DNA of 38,413 nucleotides. It comes from Cyanobacteriota bacterium (GTDB lineage Bacteria; Cyanobacteriota; Cyanobacteriia; PCC-6307; Cyanobiaceae). Of this stretch, positions 7,091 through 15,924 are shown one piece after another; within the stretch, counting starts at the first letter, position 1, and the number at the start of each line of letters is the position of its first letter. The stretch lies in the NCBI GenBank assembly GCA_026389315.1, contig JAPLIC010000023.1:1-38413 (forward strand). Reading direction: 5' to 3'. The position numbers and the translations under genes were made by a program. The notes beneath the pieces are model-generated. The model saw only the letters and a list, made by a program, of their open reading frames with translations. It was not told the DNA's origin and ran no database searches.

Positions 7091-8107
7091 ATGGCCGCCC
7101 CTGTCTTCGCCTGGGATCCCACCATCACGCCGGGCTCCCTCCAGGCCCAACCCCGGCGCTGCGATTGGCCGGTCAACCTGCTGCGCCTCGACGGGCCCGA
7201 TGTGCTGCGTTTTCTGCATGGCCAGACCAGCCAGGCCCTGGAGCAGGCCCAAAGCGGCCAGTGGCTTTCCACCTGTTGCATCACCCCCACGGCGCGGCTG
7301 CGGGCCCTGGCCGAGGTGCTGGTCGATGGCGAGGGGGCCACTTTGGTGATCCGGGTCGGCGATGGCGAGGCGGTGCGCAGCGCCCTCGATCGGGTGCTTT
7401 TCCCCGCTGATGCCGTGCGTCTGGGCCCCCTGGCCGCTGGCCTGCTGGTCGAAAGCATCGGCGTTGAAAGCGATCCCCAGGCGCCTGCGGCAGTCCGCTG
7501 GGCAGCGCTGGCGGCCCCCGATAAGGGCTGGCGATTGGGATCCCAGCTGACCCTGCTGCCCGCCGGCCAACCCCTGCCGGCGGCCCTGGCGGAGCTGTCG
7601 CCCCTCAGCCCCCGGGAGCAGGAACACTGGCGCCTGGGCCAGGGCCTGCCGGTGGCGCCCAACGAAGTCAACGAGGACACCAACCCCTTCGAGCTGGGTC
7701 TGGCCGATCGGGTCAACCTCAACAAAGGCTGCTATGTGGGCCAGGAAACCCTGGCCAAGCTGGCCACCTATGACGGCGTCAAACGCCAATTGCGGCGCTG
7801 GATCTGCGTCGAGCCACCGGCGCAGGGCACCGGCCTGGCTGCGGGCACGAAGCTGTGGGCCGACGCTGGCGAGATAGCGGACGAGCCAGCAGGCGAAAGC
7901 ACCCAGCGGGCCGGCGTGATCACCTCCAGCTTCAGCATTGATGGCGGCCGCGTCTGGATCGGCCTGGCCCTGGTGCGCCGCCAGGCCCTGGAGGCGGGCC
8001 GCCTGCGCGCCGGCGAGAGTGCTGGGGCCCCCTGGCTGGAGTTGTCGCTACCCGAGCGTTTCGTGGCGCCCCCAGTGGGGGCTGGATCCGCCGCCAGCCG
8101 CCCCTGA
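7091..8107 (+). CDS. ygfZ: Folate-binding protein YgfZ (GcvT-like)
   Basis: 338 aa. YgfZ/IBA57 proteins help to assemble or repair iron-sulfur clusters using tetrahydrofolate. The family signature K-G-C-[FY]-x-G-Q-E is present as KGCYVGQE at 212-219. The N-terminal domain shows the GcvT-like LRLDGPDVLRFLHGQTSQ motif (31-48), and the C-terminal barrel has the pattern GVITSSFSIDGGRVWIGLAL. The Cys of the signature is intact. It follows pyrE on the same strand 27 bp away and converges with the RecB-like nuclease gene. The start is taken at the first ATG after the poly-C tract. Confidence 0.92.
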   Translation: MAAPVFAWDPTITPGSLQAQPRRCDWPVNLLRLDGPDVLRFLHGQTSQALEQAQSGQWLSTCCITPTARLRALAEVLVDGEGATLVIRVGDGEAVRSALDRVLFPADAVRLGPLAAGLLVESIGVESDPQAPAAVRWAALAAPDKGWRLGSQLTLLPAGQPLPAALAELSPLSPREQEHWRLGQGLPVAPNEVNEDTNPFELGLADRVNLNKGCYVGQETLAKLATYDGVKRQLRRWICVEPPAQGTGLAAGTKLWADAGEIADEPAGESTQRAGVITSSFSIDGGRVWIGLALVRRQALEAGRLRAGESAGAPWLELSLPERFVAPPVGAGSAASRP

Positions 8108-8125
8108 TTCAGGGCAGATTCCTGT

Positions 8126-9721
8126 TCAGGGCAGATTCTGATCCTGGTCGAGCAGCCATCGGGCCACGGCCCAGGTGGCCAGGTTGTCATCCTGGTTGTA
8201 GCGAAACAGGCGCTGCAGCAGTTGGCGACTGGCCTGGACAGCGGCAGGGTTGCTGGGCTTGTCGGTGGTCTTGTCAGTGGGCCTGAGGTGCCATTGGCGC
8301 CACTGCCGCCACCACATCAGGCAACGGGCCCCATCCACCCCCTTTTGCCGCCATTCGAAACCCAGCCAACCGGCCACGCTTTTGAGCCCATAGCTGGGCA
8401 CCGGCAGCAACCAGTGGCGCCGCAGCCGGGCATGGACATCTATAAGGCGCGAGCGCAGGCGGGCGCGGGCCTCGGGTGTCACCCCCTGCCGCTCGGCCAG
8501 GCGCAGCAGGCTGATGGCCTCGGTTTCGCCGTAATGGAGCACGGGCCAGTCGGGATAGCGCTCCAGCAGGGCCGCCAGCCGGCGCCAAAGCCTGGCTTCG
8601 CCGTGCTCCTGCAGGGCCAGCAGCGGCGTGAAGGGCGCCGCCGCGGCGCTGGCTGGCCACGGATCTGGCGCCTCTCCCCCAGGCCCCGCCGCACCGCCCT
8701 GGCGCCGCAAACGCACCAGCCCATGCAGAAAGTCATCCCGGGCATCGGGGTCCGATTCGATGTCGTAGAGCAACACCCCGGGTGCCCGGGCCAGTTCTGG
8801 CAGTGCCGGCTCCGGCAGGCCGGGGCCCTGGTGCAACCGGCGGGCTTGGCCGCGCTGCTGCACCAGAGCCTGGGCCACCAGTTGGGGCGCCATCTCCCGG
8901 TGCTGTTCGCCATGGGCAGCCAGGGCGTCGGCCAGGTGCTGGGGATCGGCCGCCGCCAGGTCGGCCAGGCTGCCGATGCCGGCCTCCAACAGCAGTTCGC
9001 GGCGCTTGCCGCCAATCCCGCTCACCTCACTGAGGTGGCCCTGCTGACGGGCCTCGCCATCGCAGAGGTCCCGCCAGGAGCAAAGGGTGCATTTTTTGCG
9101 GTCGCTGACCAGGGGGGGCGGCCCCTGGCGCTCCAGGTCCGCCGCCAGGCGGGTGAGGCTCTGGTCCAGTTGGGAGCCCAGGGAGCCCGCCAGATTTACC
9201 TTTTCGGGTCGCCCGGCACCGGCGCCGCCCAGCACCAGGCCCTGGTCCACCGGCGCCCCCTGGTGCTCGGCCAGCAGCCGGCCCCACAGGGCCAGCACCA
9301 GGCGATGCTCCCGGGTGACGTGGTGCCCCTGGCGGGCCAGCACCGGCTGATAGCGAAACGGGCCCCACTGGCTCGTCCCCTCCAGCCGCCATAGCAGGCT
9401 GGGATGGGCCTCCAGCGGTTGCCCCGCCCCGTTCCAGCCGCTCAGCCGCAAGCCCATCACCCCCGGCCGACCCTCGCGGCAGGCGGATTCGCCATGGCCG
9501 GGACGCTCGCTCACCAACAACTGAAACAGGCGCCGCTGTTCATCGAGGGCCAAAGCCCGATGGGCGCTCCAGACCCGTCGATCGGCGGGTCCATGGCGAT
9601 CCAGCCAGGCGCGGCGGCGACAACGCAACCAGCTCGCCAACAAGCGGTCGCTGAGCGCCCCCTGGCGGGGGGCGGATCCGGGCTTCTGCACAGGGGATCC
9701 GGTGATGGGAGCGGCCGCCAC
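8126..9721 (-). CDS. TM0106-type RecB-like nuclease
   Basis: About 531 aa from a GTG at 9721. The N-terminal half has the RecB-nuclease layout with four cysteines that would hold a 4Fe-4S cluster: C34 in WLRCRRRAWLD and the trio KKCTLCSWRDLC near 208-219. A helix-hairpin-helix-like segment follows (VSGIGGKRRELLLEAGIGSL). The C-terminal half begins with VLLYDIESDPDARDDFLHG, an RNase H-like (YprB-type) domain with the first acidic residues. The frame is open to 9922, but those starts lie antisense over the phosphohexomutase start, so the GTG is preferred; no ATG is available nearby. Presumed DNA-repair or nucleic-acid-processing role; the exact function is unknown. Confidence 0.82.
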   Translation of the reverse strand: MAAAPITGSPVQKPGSAPRQGALSDRLLASWLRCRRRAWLDRHGPADRRVWSAHRALALDEQRRLFQLLVSERPGHGESACREGRPGVMGLRLSGWNGAGQPLEAHPSLLWRLEGTSQWGPFRYQPVLARQGHHVTREHRLVLALWGRLLAEHQGAPVDQGLVLGGAGAGRPEKVNLAGSLGSQLDQSLTRLAADLERQGPPPLVSDRKKCTLCSWRDLCDGEARQQGHLSEVSGIGGKRRELLLEAGIGSLADLAAADPQHLADALAAHGEQHREMAPQLVAQALVQQRGQARRLHQGPGLPEPALPELARAPGVLLYDIESDPDARDDFLHGLVRLRRQGGAAGPGGEAPDPWPASAAAAPFTPLLALQEHGEARLWRRLAALLERYPDWPVLHYGETEAISLLRLAERQGVTPEARARLRSRLIDVHARLRRHWLLPVPSYGLKSVAGWLGFEWRQKGVDGARCLMWWRQWRQWHLRPTDKTTDKPSNPAAVQASRQLLQRLFRYNQDDNLATWAVARWLLDQDQNLP

Positions 9722-9836
9722 AGTCGGGTGAGCAAACGTTAATGGGCGCGGTGGCCTGCGCTCAGGCCGGCCCCCTGGCGGCGGCCAGGGGGCCCGGGTA
9801 CTGCACCATGCCCCCAGAGTTGTATCCACGGGTCCC

Positions 9837-11306
9837 ATGTCCTCCGCGCCCCTGCCGCTGCAGGCCAGCCCGATCGCCTTCGGCACCGACGGCTGGCGCG
9901 GCATCCTCGGCGTGGACATCACCGTGGAGCGGTTGCTGCCGGTGGCGGCGGCGGCGGCACGGGAACTGGAATCCTCGGCCCCTGAGGGCCTCTCCAGCCG
10001 CGAGGTTGTGATCGGCTACGACCGCCGCTTCCTGGCCCCGGAGCTGGCGGCGGCGATCGCGGCGGCGGTGCGCGGCGCCAATCTCACACCTGTGTTTTCG
10101 GCCAGCCCCACCCCCACCCCCGCCTCCAGCTGGGCGGTGGTGGAGCGCGGCGCCCTCGGCGCCCTGGTGATCACCGCCAGCCATAACCCACCGGAGTGGT
10201 TGGGGCTCAAGATCAAGGGACCCTTCGGCGGCTCGGTGGAGGGGGATTTCACCGCCCGGGTGGAGCGGCGCCTGGCCGCCGGCGGCATCAGCGTGCCGAT
10301 CGCCGGCGACACGGAACAGTTCGATGCCATGGGCGCCTACGTGGCGGGCCTGAGGGCCAAGGTCGATACGGATGCTTTGGCGGCGGGGCTGGAGCGGCTG
10401 GGGCTGCGGGTGATCGTCGATCCGATGCACGGCTCGGCGGCCGGGGTGCTGCCGGCCCTGCTGGGACCGACAGCAGTGGCGGCGGGAGTGATTCGGGAGA
10501 TCCGCTCCAACCGCGACCCACTCTTCGGCGGCCATCCGCCCGAACCCCTGGCCCCCTATTTGTCCGAACTGATCGCCGCCGTGCGGGCCAGCACCGCCGC
10601 AGGCCAGCCGGCGATGGGCATCGTCTTTGATGGCGATGGCGACCGCATCGCCGCCGTCGATGAGAACGGCCGTTTCTGCAGCACCCAGCTGCTGATGCCC
10701 CTGTTCATCGACCACCTGGCGCGGGCGAGGGCCCTGCCTGGCACGGTGATCAAGACCGTCAGCGGCTCCGATCTGATGGCCCTGGTGGCCGAAGACCTGG
10801 GCCGGGAGGTGATCGAGATGCCGGTGGGCTTCAAGTACATCGCCGCCGAGATGCTGGCCGGCGAGGTGCTGGTGGGCGGCGAGGAATCGGGGGGGGTGGG
10901 CTTTGGCATGCACCTGCCGGAGCGGGATGCGCCGTTTGCCGCCCTGCTGTTGATCGAAGCGCTGGTGGAGGGCGGTGTGCCCCTGGGCCAGCGAATTGAT
11001 GCCTTGCAGGCACGCTGCGGCGGCGGGGCCGCCTACGACCGCCTCGATCTGCGCCTGGCGGACATGGCCGCCCGCGGCCGCCTGGAGCGTTTCCTGGCCG
11101 AAACGCCCCCGAATGAGGTGGCCGGAGTTCAGGTGCAGCAGGTGATCAGCACCGATGGCGTCAAGCTGCGGCTGGGGCCCAGCCACTGGCTGATGCTGCG
11201 CTTCTCCGGCACCGAGCCCGTGCTGCGGCTCTATTGCGAATCCGCCACGGCCGAGCGGGTCGAAGAGGTGCTGCTCTGGGCAAAGCAACTGGCGGAGGCC
11301 ATTTGA
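9837..11306 (+). CDS. Phosphoglucomutase/phosphomannomutase family enzyme
   Basis: 489 aa alpha-D-phosphohexomutase. The four family loops are present: catalytic-serine loop VITASHNPPEW (S115), metal-binding loop FDGDGDRIAAVDE near 264-276, sugar-binding loop GGEESGG near 348-354, and phosphate-binding loop RFSGTEPVLRLYCES near 454-468. The N-terminus also carries the typical FGTDGWRG. The sequence does not settle whether glucose- or mannose-phosphate is preferred; in cyanobacteria it would feed glycogen or nucleotide-sugar synthesis. The end overlaps the TTG start of rdgB by 4 bp (TTGA), implying translational coupling. Confidence 0.92.
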   Translation: MSSAPLPLQASPIAFGTDGWRGILGVDITVERLLPVAAAAARELESSAPEGLSSREVVIGYDRRFLAPELAAAIAAAVRGANLTPVFSASPTPTPASSWAVVERGALGALVITASHNPPEWLGLKIKGPFGGSVEGDFTARVERRLAAGGISVPIAGDTEQFDAMGAYVAGLRAKVDTDALAAGLERLGLRVIVDPMHGSAAGVLPALLGPTAVAAGVIREIRSNRDPLFGGHPPEPLAPYLSELIAAVRASTAAGQPAMGIVFDGDGDRIAAVDENGRFCSTQLLMPLFIDHLARARALPGTVIKTVSGSDLMALVAEDLGREVIEMPVGFKYIAAEMLAGEVLVGGEESGGVGFGMHLPERDAPFAALLLIEALVEGGVPLGQRIDALQARCGGGAAYDRLDLRLADMAARGRLERFLAETPPNEVAGVQVQQVISTDGVKLRLGPSHWLMLRFSGTEPVLRLYCESATAERVEEVLLWAKQLAEAI

Positions 11307-11929
11307 GCAACGACAGCCCGCCCGCCACCCCCCTGGTGATCGCCAGCGGCAACGCCGGCAAGGTGCGTGAATTCGCCGCCCTGCTGGCTGGTCTGGGCCT
11401 GGAGATCCGGCCCCAGCCCGAGGGATTGGAGGTGGAGGAAACGGGCCGCAGCTTTGTCGAAAATGCCCGCCTCAAAGCGATCGCGGTGGCCCAGGCCAGC
11501 GGCTGCTGGGCTCTCGCCGATGATTCGGGCCTGGCGGTGGATGCCCTGGCTGGGGCGCCGGGGGTGCACTCGGCCCGCTATGCCGCCAGCGACCCCGAAC
11601 GCATCGCCCGGCTGTTGGCCGAATTGGCCGCCGCCAACCAGCAACGGGCGGCGGCCGGCCTGGCAGCCCAACGCAGTGCACGCTTCACGGCCGCCCTGGC
11701 CCTGGCCGACCCCAGCGGCCAGCTGCGCCTGGAGGTGGAAGGCCACTGCCCGGGCGAAATCCTGGAGACCCCACGCGGCAGCGGCGGCTTCGGCTACGAC
11801 CCGGTGTTTCTGGTGCCGGAGACGGGCCTCAGCTTTGCCGAAATGGACAAAGCCACCAAGGCCCGCCTCGGCCACCGCGGCCGCGCTTTTGCGCTGCTGG
11901 AGCCGGGGTTGAGGGAGTTGCTGGGGTGA
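11303..11929 (+). CDS. rdgB: Non-canonical purine NTP pyrophosphatase
   Basis: 208 aa RdgB/HAM1/ITPase. It hydrolyses dITP, ITP and XTP to keep deaminated purines out of DNA and RNA. Motifs: SGNAGKVREF at 15-24, LADDSGLAVDAL with the catalytic acidic residues, GSGGFGYDPVFLVPE and, near the end, KARLGHRGRA (many homologues have SHR here). The TTG at 11303 is chosen because it overlaps the TGA of the preceding gene and gives the family length; a longer frame exists to 11234 but lies inside the upstream gene. The gene is convergent with the photolyase gene. Confidence 0.93.
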   Translation: MSNDSPPATPLVIASGNAGKVREFAALLAGLGLEIRPQPEGLEVEETGRSFVENARLKAIAVAQASGCWALADDSGLAVDALAGAPGVHSARYAASDPERIARLLAELAAANQQRAAAGLAAQRSARFTAALALADPSGQLRLEVEGHCPGEILETPRGSGGFGYDPVFLVPETGLSFAEMDKATKARLGHRGRAFALLEPGLRELLG

Positions 11930-11933
11930 GGGT

Positions 11934-11947
11934 GGGCTTTCAAGCCC
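11934..11947. terminator. Small palindrome between convergent genes
   Basis: GGGCTTTCAAGCCC forms a 6-bp stem between the ends of rdgB and the cry-DASH gene. The T run on either side is weak, so its action as a bidirectional terminator is only suggested. Confidence 0.35.
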
Positions 11948-11959
11948 AGAGGCTTTCAC

Positions 11960-13231
11960 TCACGACCACCTGCGTCGGTGCATCTGGTCGGGGTCATACA
12001 GCCGCACCTGCCGCTCCAGATCGAAGCGCCGCGGCGGGCCGTTGAAGCTGCGGGGATCGTTGCCGACGCCGGCCAGATAGGCCCAGTTGCCGGTGTTGAG
12101 AGCCGGTTGGGCGTCGATCAGCCACCATTCGAAAAAGCGGGCGCCCCAGGTCCAGGGCAGGCGCAGCTCGTTGATGAAATGGGACGCAACCCACTGGCGG
12201 CCCCGGTTGGAGAGATAGCCGGTGGTCCGCAGTTCGTTGAGCTGGGCATCGATCAGGGGGTGGCCGCAGCGGCCCCGGCACCAGCGCTCAAATAATTCCC
12301 GGTCTTCGATCGCATCGCTGCGGCGGTTCTGCAGGCCCCCCGGGGCCCCGAAGCTGGCCCCATGGCGCTGGGCGGTCCAGAGGAAGAATTCGCGCCAGAG
12401 CAACTCCTGTTTCATCCATTCAGAGCCCTCGTCGGCGCCATGGAGGGCTTGGTAATCGAGCACGGTCTGCCAAATGCGTCGCACCGACAGCGAACCGAGG
12501 GCCAGATAGGGGGAGAACTTCGAGGAGAACTCCGTGCCCACCAGGCCATTGCGGTGCTCCTTGTATTGGTGCAGGCCGTCGGATTCCAGGCAGTAGTGGC
12601 TCAGCCTGGCCAGGCCGCTGGCTTCATCGCCCGCAAAAGGAAAGGCGCTGCGCGGATCGGTGGCGCCTCTCTCCCCAGCCGAGTCCCCAGCCGCTTCGGC
12701 CGCCGCGTCGATCCCGGTAGGTTCGCGCCAGCCCCAGGCCCCCTCCAGCCGCAACCCCCCCAGGCCCCCCAGATCCGGCAGCGGCAGCGGCGGCTTCGGG
12801 GCCTGCCCCAGGCCGCGGCGGAACTCCGCAAATACCCTTGGGAAGGATTCCCGCGCCAACGGCCAATCGTCGAACAGCCGACTCTCCCGGCAGTGCAGCA
12901 CCACCTGCGGTTGCACCAGGGGAGCCAGCAGCTGCAGCGCCGCCGCCGTGTTGTGCTGGGGAAAGTGCAGCAGGGGAATGGATTCGGCCGCCAAGCGCGT
13001 CTGCAGGGAAGCCAGTGCCTGGGCCGCCAATCGCCTTTGGTGGGGCCCCCGCAGGTGCTGGCCCTGGGGCCGGCAGGCCAGCACGATCAGTTTTCCTGGG
13101 ACCAGGCTGAGGTCTTGCCCCTGGCTCGCCCCCTGCTGGCGGGCCACGGCCACGGCCTGGTGCAGGGCGGGCTGGTCATCCAGCCGCAGCTGGCCCTCCA
13201 GGGCCAGGGCCACGACAAAGGATTCGCTCAT
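11960..13231 (-). CDS. Cryptochrome DASH / photolyase family protein
   Basis: 423 aa. The C-terminal FAD-binding domain is well conserved: HRNGLVGTEFSSKFSPYLAL, GSLSVRRIW, WMKQELLWREFFLW, TGYLSNRGRQWVASHFINEL, then NTGNWAYLAGVGNDPR. The combination of TGYLSNR and NTGNWAYLAGVGNDPR is typical of the DASH branch, which repairs pyrimidine dimers mainly in single-stranded DNA and may also sense blue light. The N-terminal alpha/beta (antenna) domain is more divergent: the usual LVWFRNDLR start is replaced by ALALEGQLRLDDQPAL, so antenna cofactor binding may differ. It lies downstream of chlI on the same strand with a 109-bp gap. Confidence 0.88.
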   Translation of the reverse strand: MSESFVVALALEGQLRLDDQPALHQAVAVARQQGASQGQDLSLVPGKLIVLACRPQGQHLRGPHQRRLAAQALASLQTRLAAESIPLLHFPQHNTAAALQLLAPLVQPQVVLHCRESRLFDDWPLARESFPRVFAEFRRGLGQAPKPPLPLPDLGGLGGLRLEGAWGWREPTGIDAAAEAAGDSAGERGATDPRSAFPFAGDEASGLARLSHYCLESDGLHQYKEHRNGLVGTEFSSKFSPYLALGSLSVRRIWQTVLDYQALHGADEGSEWMKQELLWREFFLWTAQRHGASFGAPGGLQNRRSDAIEDRELFERWCRGRCGHPLIDAQLNELRTTGYLSNRGRQWVASHFINELRLPWTWGARFFEWWLIDAQPALNTGNWAYLAGVGNDPRSFNGPPRRFDLERQVRLYDPDQMHRRRWS

Positions 13232-13340
13232 GGGGCCCTCAGGGCCGGCGGGTCCGGGCCGCCACGGCCGCCGCGGGCCGGGTCGCTGTCATCCAAGGCG
13301 GTTCCTCGGCTGGTTGCTGGAGAGGCCCAGGGCTCCGGCA

Positions 13341-14429
13341 TCAATTCGCCAACGCCAGCTGGAAACCACGGCGATCGCTGGGTTCGGGCCGCTCGAATAC
13401 CTGACAGAACACCTTGACCACCCGGTCGCCGGAATCGATGGTTTCGAGGGGATCCTTGCGTAGGCGGTGGCGCAGGCAGCAGGCCACCACCCGGGCCACG
13501 TCGTCGTCGGTCACCTCGTCGTGGCCCTCGAAGGCGGCCAGGGCCCGCGCCGCCCGGTTGGTGACGATGTCGCCCCGCAGGCCATCCACATCCAAGGTGC
13601 CGCAGACGGCCGAGATGCGCAGGCGCAGGTCGTCGTCCAGGTGCACCTGGGCGAGCCGTTGCTGGGCCGCCACCACCCGGGCCTGCAGGCCGTCCTGCAC
13701 CGGCTGCACGCTGGCGTTGAAGCCATCGGGATCGGCATCGAAGGCGGTGCGTTGATCCACCACCTGCACCCGCAATTCCGGTTCGCGCACGGTGCGCACC
13801 TCCACGCTCATGCCGAAGCGATCCAGCAGCTGGGGCCGCAGCTCGCCTTCTTCCGGGTTGCCCGAACCGATCAGCACGAAGCGGGCCGGGTGGCGCACGC
13901 TGATGCCTTCCCGTTCGACGGTGTTCCAGCCGGAGGCCGCCGAATCCAGCAGCACGTCGACCAGGTGGTCGTCGAGCAGGTTGACCTCATCGACATACAA
14001 AAGGCCGCGATTCGCCTTGGCCAGCAGGCCCGGCTCAAAGGCCCGCACGCCTTCGCCAAGGGCCTTTTCGATGTCGATGGTGCCGCAAAGCCGGTCTTCA
14101 GTGGCCCCCAGGGGCAGGTCCACCATCGGCACCTGGCGCTGTTCGCTGACCAGGGTTTCGCCCGCTTCGGCCCGCTGGCGCACCTCGGCGCTTTGCAGGT
14201 CTGGATCGCTGGTGGAGCTGTTGTAGGGATCGCCCGCCACCACCTCGATTTCCGGCAGCAGGTCGGCGAGGGCCCGGATGGTGGTGGATTTGCCCGTGCC
14301 CCGATCCCCCATGATCATCACGCCGCCGATGCGGGGATCGATGACGTTGAGCAGCAGGGCCAGCTTCATCTCCTCCTGGCCGACGATGGCCGTGAAGGGG
14401 AAGACCCTGCGCTTCCTGGTCTGACTCAC
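13341..14429 (-). CDS. chlI: Magnesium chelatase ATPase subunit I
   Basis: 362 aa AAA+ ATPase that, with ChlD and ChlH, inserts Mg2+ into protoporphyrin IX, the first step specific to chlorophyll synthesis. Motifs: Walker A GDRGTGKST at 41-49, Walker B LLYVDEVNLL at 143-152, sensor region FVLIGSGNPEEGELRPQLLD, and the arginine-finger area DRFGMSVEVRT. Length and sequence are those of a complete cyanobacterial ChlI. It is 31 bp downstream of the DUF3370 gene on the same strand, so read-through from that operon is possible. It is strong evidence for a phototroph. Confidence 0.96.
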   Translation of the reverse strand: MSQTRKRRVFPFTAIVGQEEMKLALLLNVIDPRIGGVMIMGDRGTGKSTTIRALADLLPEIEVVAGDPYNSSTSDPDLQSAEVRQRAEAGETLVSEQRQVPMVDLPLGATEDRLCGTIDIEKALGEGVRAFEPGLLAKANRGLLYVDEVNLLDDHLVDVLLDSAASGWNTVEREGISVRHPARFVLIGSGNPEEGELRPQLLDRFGMSVEVRTVREPELRVQVVDQRTAFDADPDGFNASVQPVQDGLQARVVAAQQRLAQVHLDDDLRLRISAVCGTLDVDGLRGDIVTNRAARALAAFEGHDEVTDDDVARVVACCLRHRLRKDPLETIDSGDRVVKVFCQVFERPEPSDRRGFQLALAN

Positions 14430-14460
14430 GGGGGGGCCGTTGGCGGGACCCCGGATTGTT

Positions 14461-15924
14461 TCACAGGGGCGGGGCGGGGGTTGGCGGGGCCACGGGCAGC
14501 AGGCTCAGCACCTGGGGGGGGGTGGCGTCGGCGGGATAGATCAGCCGTACCCGCACCAGGCGGCTTTCGCCGGGGGCCAGCCGCACCAGGCCCAGGGCGG
14601 GGCCCCTTTCGCCGGCCCGCTGCACCAGATGGAAGGCCTGGGGGCCGAGGACCGCCGCCGGCATCCCATGCGGCTGGGAGCGGGGGGCGTCCAGCGGGCT
14701 CAGCCCGGCCACCTCCACCGTGCCGCGAAACACCACCGGGCCCGCACCAGGGGCGCCTGTGGTGAAGCGCAGCCCCCCCTCTGCCAGGTCGCTCTTGAGG
14801 GGCGATTCGAACGCCAGGGCCAGGGTCACCGGCGCCGTGGTGTCGTTGCGCAGGGGTAGGTGCAGTTGGTATTCAACGCCGTAGTTGCCGTGGGCGGCCC
14901 AGGCGGTGCCCCCATAGAACACCTTCAGTTCGGCGGTTTGCACCTGGCCGCTGCCCAGCCGGCCCCGCTCCAGCGAGGCGATCGGCCAGGAAATCGGCGC
15001 CCGCCGCACCGACAGGCTGGTGCTGCCTGGATCACTGAGCCGCCCCCGCCAGGTGGCCCCCACCTGGATGCCGCTGACCCGCGAATAGATGATCGGTCCG
15101 CTGGCGCCCCTGGGCGTGGGGGTGTGCTCCTTGGGACTGAGGCCGTCGCTGATCAACATCGTCTGCCAGAGCGCCGCTGGGGGTGGTCCATCGAGGGGGC
15201 CGTAGGCCGCCAGCAGGGCCACATCCAGGGGGCCATCGCTGCGCAGGCGCATCTGCAGGTTGCGGCCATTGAGCAGGGGATCGAGGCCGCGCACCGGAAT
15301 CGGCAGGGTTAACAAAGTGCTGAGTTGGCCGGCCGGCAGGAAGCAGCTTTGGGGCAGCCGGGGGTTGGGACCCCGGGCCAGCAGTTCGGTGGCGACCCGG
15401 CTGCCCGGGCCCGACCAGACGGGGCTGAGGCCCTGGCGCAGCAGGGGCGGCAGCGGCAAAAACGGGGCCCCATTCTCGCCGGGCTGCAGCGATTGGGACA
15501 AAGAGGTGGCCCCCCCCAACTGCTCCAGCCGCACCGGACGGGGACCCCGGGGGGCCGCCACCACGGCCAGCCACAGGGTCGAATCGAGGCGGCTCGGCTG
15601 GCCGGCGTAGACGTGGTGGCTGAACAGGCCGAACACCCCGTTGAGGGGCGAATTGAGGTGGGCCTCCGGGTGGGGACCCAGCGGCGCAAAGGTGGACAGC
15701 AGGATGCCCTGGCCCCGGATCAGCTCCGGATTGTTGTCGTTGATCAACAACGTCCCATCCAGCCCACCGGGCAGGGGCGCCACGGTCTGGGGGCGCAGCA
15801 CGGTGGCCCGGGGCGGCTGGGCCAGGGCGGCCGGCCACCAGCTGCCATGCCCCCAGATCAGGCCCACCATGAGCCAGCGAACCGCCGCCAGGGGCGCTGC
15901 CAGCCGGGACAGCAGCGCCCTCAT
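14461..15924 (-). CDS. DUF3370 exported protein
   Basis: 487 aa. It starts with a signal peptide (about residues 1-36: basic MRALLSR, hydrophobic core, cleavage near ALAQP). The mature N-terminus matches the cyanobacterial DUF3370 pattern: LRPQTVAPLPGGLDGTLLIN followed by DNNPELIRGQGILLSTF and AHLNSPLNGVFGLFSHH. The rest is beta-rich and ends in a proline-rich tail (PVAPPTPAPPL). The function of DUF3370 is not known; an envelope role is inferred from the signal peptide. The ATG overlaps the stop of the upstream serine hydrolase (ATGA), so the two envelope genes form a translationally coupled pair. Confidence 0.85.
   Translation of the reverse strand: MRALLSRLAAPLAAVRWLMVGLIWGHGSWWPAALAQPPRATVLRPQTVAPLPGGLDGTLLINDNNPELIRGQGILLSTFAPLGPHPEAHLNSPLNGVFGLFSHHVYAGQPSRLDSTLWLAVVAAPRGPRPVRLEQLGGATSLSQSLQPGENGAPFLPLPPLLRQGLSPVWSGPGSRVATELLARGPNPRLPQSCFLPAGQLSTLLTLPIPVRGLDPLLNGRNLQMRLRSDGPLDVALLAAYGPLDGPPPAALWQTMLISDGLSPKEHTPTPRGASGPIIYSRVSGIQVGATWRGRLSDPGSTSLSVRRAPISWPIASLERGRLGSGQVQTAELKVFYGGTAWAAHGNYGVEYQLHLPLRNDTTAPVTLALAFESPLKSDLAEGGLRFTTGAPGAGPVVFRGTVEVAGLSPLDAPRSQPHGMPAAVLGPQAFHLVQRAGERGPALGLVRLAPGESRLVRVRLIYPADATPPQVLSLLPVAPPTPAPPL

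Noticed and set aside
8222..9394. Large antisense frames opposite the RecB-like nuclease and other core genes
   Set aside because: Mirror frames common in GC-rich DNA; no motifs, and the opposite strand has a clear protein family.
9722..9922. Longer N-terminus for the RecB-like nuclease
   Set aside because: It overlaps the start of the phosphohexomutase gene on the other strand and is low-complexity.
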